Below are positions 54,885 to 61,045 of a stretch of 64,000 nt of DNA, piece after piece (positions within the stretch are counted from its first letter, which is position 1; each line of letters starts with the position of its first letter). The position numbers and the translations under genes are program-made. Origin of the DNA: Sporichthya polymorpha DSM 43042. Its GTDB lineage: Bacteria; Actinomycetota; Actinomycetes; Sporichthyales; Sporichthyaceae. The DNA lies in NCBI RefSeq assembly GCF_000384115.1, contig NZ_KB913029.1, positions 3,509,057 to 3,573,056 on the forward strand, given 5' to 3'. Under the pieces are notes generated by a model, which had not been told where the DNA came from, searched no databases, and worked only from the letters and a program-made list of their open reading frames with translations.

Positions 54885-55720
54885 CGCTCTCGTCCCTGCT
54901 GCGCGCCGCGCCGACGGTCGACCTCGCCGCGATCGACTCCCGGTCCACGCCGGGATTCGCGGGGGACAAGGCGGCGGGGGAAGCCGCGCTCGCCGCGCTC
55001 GCGGCGCCCCTGGCCGACGTCCAGGAGCGGCTCTTCGCCGAGGGGGTCAGCGGGGGTCGGCGCTCGGTGCTGGTCGTGCTCCAGGGCATGGACACCTCGG
55101 GCAAGGACGGGACGATCCGCAAGGTCGTCGGGATGGTCGACCCGCAGGGCGTGCGGATCTTCTCGTTCAAGCGGCCCACCTCCGAGGAACTCGCGCACGA
55201 CTTCCTGTGGCGGATTCGGCGGCGCCTGCCCGAGCCCGGGCTGATCGGGGTGTTCAACCGGTCCCACTACGAGGACGTCCTGATCGTGCGGGTGCACGAC
55301 CTCGTGCCGCGCGAGGCCTGGGAGCGGCGCTACGACGCCATCAACGCTTTCGAGGCCGAGCTCGCCGAGGCCGGGACCACCGTGATCAAGGTGTTCCTCC
55401 ACATCTCCGCGACCGACCAGGAGGAACGCCTCGCGGCTCGGCTCGAGGAGCGGGCGAAGCACTGGAAGTGGGACTCGGCCGACCTCGACGAGCGTCGGTA
55501 CTGGAGCGCCTACCAGGAGGCCTACGAGGCCGTGCTGACGCGCTGCAACCCCGACTCCGCCCCGTGGTACGTCGTCCCCGCGGGCCGGAAGTGGTACCGC
55601 AACTGGGCGGTCGCGACCCTGCTGCACGAGACGCTGACGGCGATGGGCCCGACCTGGCCCGACCCGGGACTCGACGTTCCGGCGTTGCGCGCCCGGTTGC
55701 AGGACGAGAAGCCTGGTTGA
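54881..55720 (+). CDS. ppk2: Polyphosphate kinase 2 family protein
   Basis: A 279-residue PPK2: Walker A-like QGMDTSGKDGTIRKV near residue 71, the lid FSFKRPTSEELAHDFLWRI and the Walker B-like VFNRSHYEDVLI, and WKWDSADLDERRYW. These enzymes transfer phosphate between polyphosphate and nucleotides; class (ADP, GDP or AMP phosphorylation) cannot be read safely. GTG 54881 overlaps the serS stop, coupling a tRNA synthetase with nucleotide phosphorylation. Confidence 0.9.
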   Translation: MTLSSLLRAAPTVDLAAIDSRSTPGFAGDKAAGEAALAALAAPLADVQERLFAEGVSGGRRSVLVVLQGMDTSGKDGTIRKVVGMVDPQGVRIFSFKRPTSEELAHDFLWRIRRRLPEPGLIGVFNRSHYEDVLIVRVHDLVPREAWERRYDAINAFEAELAEAGTTVIKVFLHISATDQEERLAARLEERAKHWKWDSADLDERRYWSAYQEAYEAVLTRCNPDSAPWYVVPAGRKWYRNWAVATLLHETLTAMGPTWPDPGLDVPALRARLQDEKPG

Positions 55721-55748
55721 CGGGTGTCGGTCGAAGGAGGGTGACGGC

Positions 55749-56684
55749 ATGCGGATCGCGATGAACGTCGGAGGAGACGTGCTCGGGGCGCCGGTCGCCC
55801 CGATCCAGATGGCCGCGGACGCGCAGACGGCGGAGGAGGCGGGTTTTCCCGCGGTCTGGACGACGCACGTCGCCCGGGGCACCGACACCCTGGCGGCGAT
55901 GGCGGTCGCCGGCGCGCAGACCCGGTCGGTCGAGCTCGGCATCGGCGTCGTGCCGACCTACCCGCGGCACCCGCACGCCCTCGCGCAGACGGCCGCGACC
56001 GTGCAGTCGCTGTGCGGCGGGCGCTTCACGCTCGGGATCGGGTCCTCGCATCGACCAGTGATCGAGACCGCGCTCGGCCTGGAGTACGCCAGCCCCGCCG
56101 CCCACATGCGCGAGTACCTGCAGGTGCTCACCGCGCTGCTCAGCACCGGCGAGGTCAGCCACTCCGGCCGGTTCTACCGCGTCGAGGCGAGCTTCACCGT
56201 CGTCGGTGCGACGACGCCCTCGGTCCTCGTCGCCGCGCTCGGGCCGAAGATGGTCGAGGTCGCCGGGACGTACGCCGACGGGACCGTCACGTGGATGACG
56301 GGGGCGCGGGGGATCGGCGAGCAGATCGCACCGGGGCTGGCGAAGGCGGCGGAGGCGGCGGGTCGCCCGGCGCCCCGGATCGTCGTCGGCGTCCCGGTGG
56401 CGGTGTGCGACGACGTCGACGCCGGTCGGGCGGCCGCGCTGGCGACGTTCGCGCGTTACCACACCCTCGACAACTACCGCGCCCAGTACGACCGCGAAGG
56501 GTCGTCAGGTGTCGTGGACCAGACGATCTACGGGCCGGAGGAGACCGTGCTCCGCCGGCTGCGGGAACTGCGCGACGCCGGCGCCACCGAGCTGTGGGCG
56601 GTGCCGTTCGGGGCCGGGCCCGACCCGGCCGCCGGCATCGCGCGGACTGTCACGTTCCTCGCGTCACTCGCTCCAGAGCTCTGA
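55749..56684 (+). CDS. LLM-class F420-dependent oxidoreductase
   Basis: A 311-residue luciferase-like TIM barrel (MRIAMNVGGDVLG, IQMAADAQTAEEAGFPAVWTTH, GGRFTLGIGSSHRPVIE, EYLQVLTALLSTGEVSHSGRFY). The set of motifs is that of F420-type flavin-independent reductases in actinobacteria; substrate unknown. ATG 55749 follows an AAGGAGGGTG Shine-Dalgarno. Convergent with the small Cys/His protein. Confidence 0.88.
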   Translation: MRIAMNVGGDVLGAPVAPIQMAADAQTAEEAGFPAVWTTHVARGTDTLAAMAVAGAQTRSVELGIGVVPTYPRHPHALAQTAATVQSLCGGRFTLGIGSSHRPVIETALGLEYASPAAHMREYLQVLTALLSTGEVSHSGRFYRVEASFTVVGATTPSVLVAALGPKMVEVAGTYADGTVTWMTGARGIGEQIAPGLAKAAEAAGRPAPRIVVGVPVAVCDDVDAGRAAALATFARYHTLDNYRAQYDREGSSGVVDQTIYGPEETVLRRLRELRDAGATELWAVPFGAGPDPAAGIARTVTFLASLAPEL

Positions 56685-56700
56685 GTCGACTGACTTCCCG

Positions 56701-56907
56701 TCAGTTGGCCGGACCGGTGGTCGAGGTGAGAACGGACCGGCGCTGACCGGGGATGCGCCGCGCGAAGTTGGCCTCCTGCAGGAGCTTGTGCTCGGTGCAG
56801 AACCACATCGTCGCGCGGTAGAGGGGAGTGGTCACGGTGACCTGGTGAGGCGCCGGGGCGCCGCACTCCGGGTGCTCGTTCGAGCTGAACCAGGAGCAGG
56901 TGTGCAT
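56701..56907 (-). CDS. Small cysteine/histidine-rich protein (68 residues)
   Basis: Begins MHTCSWFSSNEHPECGAPAP and contains HQVTVTTPLYRATMWFCTEHK; cysteines 4, 15 and one in FCTEHK plus histidines could bind zinc as a compact ribbon. ATG 56907 is chosen because a GAGGAC lies upstream and added residues would be non-conserved. The 250 bp upstream (56908-57159) are non-coding and relatively AT-rich. Function unknown. Confidence 0.55.
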   Translation of the reverse strand: MHTCSWFSSNEHPECGAPAPHQVTVTTPLYRATMWFCTEHKLLQEANFARRIPGQRRSVLTSTTGPAN

Positions 56908-57159
56908 GTCGTCCTCCGTGCAAAGGGTCGCCGGTGCAGGCGGTGTGGTGCGGGTCGCTCCATTCCCCAACTCAGACGGGCGCGCATCCAAACCGGTTTC
57001 CTGGGGAGGGGAAATCCACCGGTCGACCGGCCTTGAGTCAGCCGAACGGCCGGTTTCGCGGGGACGTACCCGGAAAAATCGGGCCGCCGGCGGCTGGACC
57101 TGGCGTCGGAAGCACGGTGTGCTGGACCCGCCGGTCGAACGTCAGGTCAGGAGTCTTTG

Positions 57160-57678
57160 ATGCCGCAGCCCGAAGGTGCCGAACTCGAGGCGGTCCGCGC
57201 CCGTCGCGAGGAGTTGAAGGCCAAGTACGTGCGCCCCCGGGCGGAGCGGCCGGCGCCGCCGACGGGCGGGATCCACCACCTTGCGCTGATCTGTCGCGAT
57301 GTCGAGGAGACCATCCGCTTCTACCAGGAGTTCCTCGGCTTCCCGCTGGTCGAACTCGTGGAGAACCGCGACTACGCCGGGTCGAGCCACTTCTTCTTCG
57401 ACCTCGGCAACCGGACCCTGCTCGGGTTCTTCGACTTCCCCGGGCACGAGCACCCCGAGTTCACCGAGACCCTCGGCAACGTCCAGCACATCGCGCTCTC
57501 CGTCACCCCCGAGCGCTTCGACGAGATCCGGGCCAAGCTCGACGGCGCCGGCGTCGACTACCTCGGCCCCGACCGCGGCGTCCACAACAGCCTGTACATC
57601 CGCGACCCCAACGGCACCGGGATCGAGTTCTACCGGGAGCGCCAGGGCTGGTTCGAGGACGTCCACCTCGTGGACTGA
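57160..57678 (+). CDS. VOC family (glyoxalase/dioxygenase-fold) protein
   Basis: A 172-residue protein with two beta-alpha-beta-beta-beta modules: IHHLALICRDVEETIRFYQE and NVQHIALSVTPERFDEIRAK, with metal-type His and Glu positions (GIHHL, GNVQHIAL, GTGIEFYRER). The charged N-terminal helix (about 1-30) is an extension. Enzyme type is not assignable. ATG 57160 is preferred to TTG 57157 because of CAGGAG. Its stop lies inside a 14-bp tandem repeat. Confidence 0.8.
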   Translation: MPQPEGAELEAVRARREELKAKYVRPRAERPAPPTGGIHHLALICRDVEETIRFYQEFLGFPLVELVENRDYAGSSHFFFDLGNRTLLGFFDFPGHEHPEFTETLGNVQHIALSVTPERFDEIRAKLDGAGVDYLGPDRGVHNSLYIRDPNGTGIEFYRERQGWFEDVHLVD

Positions 57679-57708
57679 CCCTCGTGGGCTGACCCTCGTG
57701 GACTGACC
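57667..57708. repeat. Triplicated 14-bp segment at the VOC gene 3' end
   Basis: CTCGTGG(A/G)CTGACC repeated three times, each copy carrying a TGA. The first copy holds the VOC stop codon; the others lie downstream. It looks like slippage or small duplication. Confidence 0.8.
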
Positions 57709-57735
57709 CGGACCCGGGGGATCCGGTTGCACAGT

Positions 57736-57751
57736 TCGAACGCGTGTTCGA
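57736..57751. promoter_or_regulatory. LexA (SOS) box upstream of imuA
   Basis: TCGAAC-GCGT-GTTCGA, a perfect match to the actinobacterial LexA consensus TCGAAC-N4-GTTCGA, ten bases before GTG 57762. DNA-damage induction of imuA is predicted. Confidence 0.9.
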
Positions 57752-57761
57752 CAATGGTGGG

Positions 57762-58574
57762 GTGAGTGCCACCGTCGCCGACCTGCGGGCCCTGCTCGAG
57801 CGGGCACAGCCCGGAGCGGTGCGCGTCGCCACGGAGACGCAGGCGACGAGTGGGGTGCTGCCGGTCGCGGCGGCGCTGCGGCCGCTGTTCCCGGGTGGCG
57901 GGCTGCGGCGGGGAACCGCCGTCGAGATCGGGGTCCGTGAGGACGCGGTCCCGGTCGGCCCGCGCGGTCGGCGGCCGTCGGGTTCGCCGTCGGGTTCGCT
58001 GTCGGGTTCGCCGTCGGGTTCGCCGTCGGGCGGGTACGACGAGCGGCCCGGGGCCGGCGGGTGCTCGCTGGTGCTGGCGCTGCTCGCGGAGGCCTCGGCC
58101 GCGGGCTCGTGGTGCGTGCTGGTCGGGGCACCCGGGCTCGGGCTCGCCGCGGCCGCCGAGGTGGGCATCGACCTGAGCCGGTTCGCGCTGGTCCCGGCGC
58201 CGGGGCAGAACTGGGCCCGCGCGGTCGGGGCGCTGCTGGACGGCTTCGACCTCGTCGTCGCCCGGCCGCCGGCGGACCTGGCCCCGGCCGAGGCGCGGGC
58301 GCTGACCGCCCGGGCCCGCCACCACGGGACCGTCCTGGTCTCGCTCGGTCCGTGGCCGGGTGCCCAGGTGCGGCTCACGCCCGTCCACTCGCGGTGGGAG
58401 GGCCTGGGGAACGGGCACGGCCGCCTGAGTGCGCGCCGGCTCCGGGTTTCCGCCACCGGTCGCGGCACCGCGGGCGGCCGGACGCGCAGTGCCGAGCTCT
58501 GGCTCCCGGCCGCCGACGGCACGCCCGCCGCTCTGGAGGCGGCGTTCGTCCCGCCGGTCGAGGCGGCCGGGTGA
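57762..58574 (+). CDS. imuA: ImuA-type SOS mutagenesis protein (RecA-like, actinobacterial)
   Basis: A 270-residue protein of the actinobacterial ImuA' group, which links the DnaE2/ImuB mutasome to recombinase activity. Visible: N-terminal VADLRALLERAQPGAVR, FPGGGLRRGTAVEIG, then a strand-rich RecA-like core (LVLALLAEASAAGSWCVLVGAPG, LVVARPPADL). A low-complexity PSGS repeat (57975-58031) replaces part of the Walker-like loop region, so ATPase activity is uncertain. GTG 57762 is chosen because GTG 57744 would fall inside the LexA box. Divergent or antisense neighbour is an FHA-like gene. Confidence 0.85.
   Translation: MSATVADLRALLERAQPGAVRVATETQATSGVLPVAAALRPLFPGGGLRRGTAVEIGVREDAVPVGPRGRRPSGSPSGSLSGSPSGSPSGGYDERPGAGGCSLVLALLAEASAAGSWCVLVGAPGLGLAAAAEVGIDLSRFALVPAPGQNWARAVGALLDGFDLVVARPPADLAPAEARALTARARHHGTVLVSLGPWPGAQVRLTPVHSRWEGLGNGHGRLSARRLRVSATGRGTAGGRTRSAELWLPAADGTPAALEAAFVPPVEAAG
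57975..58031 (+). repeat. 12-bp tandem repeat within imuA
   Basis: CCGTCGGGTTCG repeated about 4.5 times in frame, encoding (PSGS)n. It lies in the linker before the RecA-like core. Confidence 0.85.
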
Positions 58575-58602
58575 GGCGTGGCGGGGCGCGGTCGGGTGGG
58601 GT

Positions 58603-59298
58603 TCAGCTGCCGGGCGAGGGGGCTCCGGCCTCCGGGAACAGCTCCGGGCGCAGCCAGCCGGCCTGGACGAGCAGGTGGACGTACTCGGGGTCGGCGATCG
58701 TGACCTCCGGCGGCAGGCCGAGGGCGACGGCGCGGTTGCGGACCTCCTCGAGGCGGCGTAGAAGCGTCTCGGTGGTGACGCGCAGCTCCCGCGCGACCTG
58801 CTCGATGCCTGGAGGCCACTCCGTCAGCAGCGGGGGCCACTCGAGCAGGTCGGGGAACAGCAGGCGCAGGGCCTCCAGTTCGGCATGCGTCGGGTCGCCG
58901 GGGAGGCCGCCGGAGGAGTTCGAGCGGCCGGGGCGGGCCGAGGCGAGCCGGGTGTCGTCCTCGAGAAGCACCCAGTGCTCGCGCACGATCGAGCCGACGA
59001 CCCGCAGGGCGACCCGGGGCGCCGAGGTCGTCTCCTCGCGCTGGGCGTACCGCGGGGGCTGGCCCCAGGGGTGGATGAGGACCCCGTTGCGGTTGGTGGA
59101 CTCGAACGCCCAGCCGTCCTCGGTGCACGTCACCGTGAGCGCCAGTCGGGAGATCCGGGCGTCGTGGGTGTGCCCGATCGGGAGCTCCGCGGCGCGGCCG
59201 ACGGTCACCGAGTCGCCGGGATGCAGACCTCGGGTGCCGAGGGTGTGCAGTACGTCGTCGATGCGTTCGACCACGACCAGTCGACGATCGCCCAACAC
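58603..59298 (-). CDS. FHA-like domain protein between imuA and imuB
   Basis: A 231-residue protein. Residues 1-90 resemble an FHA phosphopeptide-binding fold (VTVGRAAELPIGHTHDARIS, then ESTNRNGVLIHPWGQ), though the canonical GR...S/T..H positions are only partly kept. The C-terminal half (about 135-231) is helical with IEQVARELRVTTETLLRRLEEVRNRA and no recognised domain; it resembles proteins that pair an FHA with a helix-turn-helix-like part. GTG 59298 with GGAGG. Antisense to and inserted between imuA and imuB; the LexA box at 59410 could serve it as well. Confidence 0.7.
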   Translation of the reverse strand: MLGDRRLVVVERIDDVLHTLGTRGLHPGDSVTVGRAAELPIGHTHDARISRLALTVTCTEDGWAFESTNRNGVLIHPWGQPPRYAQREETTSAPRVALRVVGSIVREHWVLLEDDTRLASARPGRSNSSGGLPGDPTHAELEALRLLFPDLLEWPPLLTEWPPGIEQVARELRVTTETLLRRLEEVRNRAVALGLPPEVTIADPEYVHLLVQAGWLRPELFPEAGAPSPGS

Positions 59299-59409
59299 GA
59301 CACCTCCGGTTGTGCCCGATTTGGGCCCAAGTGTCGGTCACCTTAGGGCGAGGTTCCCGCGTGTGGCCACTGTGCGGCGCGTCCCGACTCGCCGAACCGC
59401 TTGACTTGC

Positions 59410-59425
59410 TCGAACATGCGTTCGA
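59410..59425. promoter_or_regulatory. LexA (SOS) box upstream of imuB
   Basis: TCGAAC-ATGC-GTTCGA, again a perfect consensus match, ten bases before the imuB ATG and 111 bp before the divergent FHA-like gene. imuB and dnaE2 are thereby placed directly in the SOS regulon. Confidence 0.92.
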
Positions 59426-59435
59426 ACATCGAGGT

Positions 59436-61028
59436 ATGGGACGTGCGGCGCGGACGATCGCGATCTGGTCGCCGGACTGGCCGGTGGTGACCGCCGCCGC
59501 GGCCGCGGGGCTGGACCCGGCCGCCCCCGCCGCGGTGCTCGCGTCCGGGCGCGTCCTCGCCTGCACGGCCTCGGCCCGGGAGGCCGGGGTGCGGCGCGGG
59601 TTGCGGCGGCGCGAGGCCCAGTACCGCTGCCCGAACCTGGCGATTCTCCCCCGCGACCTCGCCGAGGAGTCCCGCGCGTTCGAGCCGATCGTCGTCGCCG
59701 TCGAGTCGCTGGCGCCGGGGGTCGAGATCGTCCGGCCGGGGCTGTGCACGGTCTCCGCCCGGGGGCCCGCCCGGTACTTCGGGGGCGACGAGGCGGCCGC
59801 CGCGCGCCTGGCCGACGAGGCCTCCGCGGCCGGCCCGGGCGACCTGTGCCGGGCCGGGGTCGCCGAGGGCGCGTTCGCCGCCGCCCTGGCCGCGCGGGTG
59901 GGCCGGATCGTGCCGGCGGGGCAGACCCCGGAATTCCTCGCCCCCTACCCGGTCGACGTCCTCGACCGGCCCGACCTCGCCGATCTGCTCCGCCGGCTCG
60001 GCCTGCGGACCCTCGGGGACTTCGCCGGGCTGCCGCCGGCCGACGTCACGGCCCGGTTCGGGGCCGACGGCGGCTTCGCCCATCGGCTGGCCCGGGGCGA
60101 GGACCCCCTGCCGCCGGACGGGCGGACCCCACCGCCGGACCTCGTCGTCACCACCCACCTCGACCCGCCCGCCGAGCAGGTGGAGCGCGCCGCGTTCGCC
60201 GCCCGCCCGCTCGCCGACCAGTTGCACGCCCGGCTGACCGCGGTCGGCCTGGGTTGCACCCGGCTCGTGGTGGAGGCCGAGACCGAGACCGGCGAACGCT
60301 ACGAACGCATCTGGCGCTACGAGGGCGTGCTGGACGCCGCGGCGATCGCCGAGCGCGTCCGCTGGCAGCTCGACGGGTGGCTGACGGCCAGTCAGAGTCG
60401 TGCCGGTCAGGTCAAGCACCGGCCTCGCGGTGGGATCGCCGTCCTGCGCCTGGCGCCGGACGAGGTGATCCCGCACGGGGGTGACCAGCTCGGGTTCTGG
60501 ACGCACGGCGCCGACGCCGAGGCCGCCGAGCGCGCCGGCCGGGCGCTGGCCCGGGTGCAGGGGATGCTCGGCCAGCCGGCCGTCCTCACCGCGGTGCTGG
60601 CCGGCGGCCGGGGCCCGGGGGAGCGGATCCGTTACGTCGCGTGGGGCGACCCGCGCGGCCCGCTCGAGCGCGAGGCCGAGGAGACGGGCCCGTGGCCCGG
60701 GCGGATCCCCGCCCCCAGCCCGGCCCTGGTCCCGCCGTCCCCGGTCCCGGCCCAGCTCGTCGACGACGGTGGGCTCCCGGTCGCGATCAGCTCCCGCTAT
60801 GCGATCTCCGCCCCGCCCGCAAAGCTCCGCGTGGGCGAGGAGTCCCCGCGGCCCGTGCTGTCCTGGGCCGGTCCCTGGCCCGCCGAGGAGCGCTGGTGGG
60901 ACCCGGCCGCCCGGGCCGACGGGACCGCTGGGGTGAAGGTCCGCGTCCAGGTCGCCACCGCCGACGGCACCGGCTGGCTGCTGATCAGCCAGGGCGGCCG
61001 CTGGTTCGTCGAGGCGGTCTATGACTGA
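59436..61028 (+). CDS. imuB: ImuB, Y-family polymerase-like mutasome protein
   Basis: A 530-residue DNA polymerase Y-family protein (TIAIWSPDWPVVTAAAAAGL, ACTASAREAGVRRGLRRREAQ, PYPVDVLDRPDLADLLRRLG). In characterised homologues ImuB lacks catalytic carboxylates and instead bridges DnaE2, the beta clamp and ImuA; I see no canonical SID(E) motif here, in line with that. ATG 59436 is the start that follows the LexA box. The dnaE2 ATG comes 17 bp after its stop, so the two are cotranscribed. Confidence 0.9.
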   Translation: MGRAARTIAIWSPDWPVVTAAAAAGLDPAAPAAVLASGRVLACTASAREAGVRRGLRRREAQYRCPNLAILPRDLAEESRAFEPIVVAVESLAPGVEIVRPGLCTVSARGPARYFGGDEAAAARLADEASAAGPGDLCRAGVAEGAFAAALAARVGRIVPAGQTPEFLAPYPVDVLDRPDLADLLRRLGLRTLGDFAGLPPADVTARFGADGGFAHRLARGEDPLPPDGRTPPPDLVVTTHLDPPAEQVERAAFAARPLADQLHARLTAVGLGCTRLVVEAETETGERYERIWRYEGVLDAAAIAERVRWQLDGWLTASQSRAGQVKHRPRGGIAVLRLAPDEVIPHGGDQLGFWTHGADAEAAERAGRALARVQGMLGQPAVLTAVLAGGRGPGERIRYVAWGDPRGPLEREAEETGPWPGRIPAPSPALVPPSPVPAQLVDDGGLPVAISSRYAISAPPAKLRVGEESPRPVLSWAGPWPAEERWWDPAARADGTAGVKVRVQVATADGTGWLLISQGGRWFVEAVYD

Positions 61029-61045
61029 CGCGGGCGGGGGCTGAG

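Noticed and set aside
57744-57761. Earlier GTG start for imuA
   Set aside because: It falls inside the LexA box; GTG 57762 just after the box is better placed.
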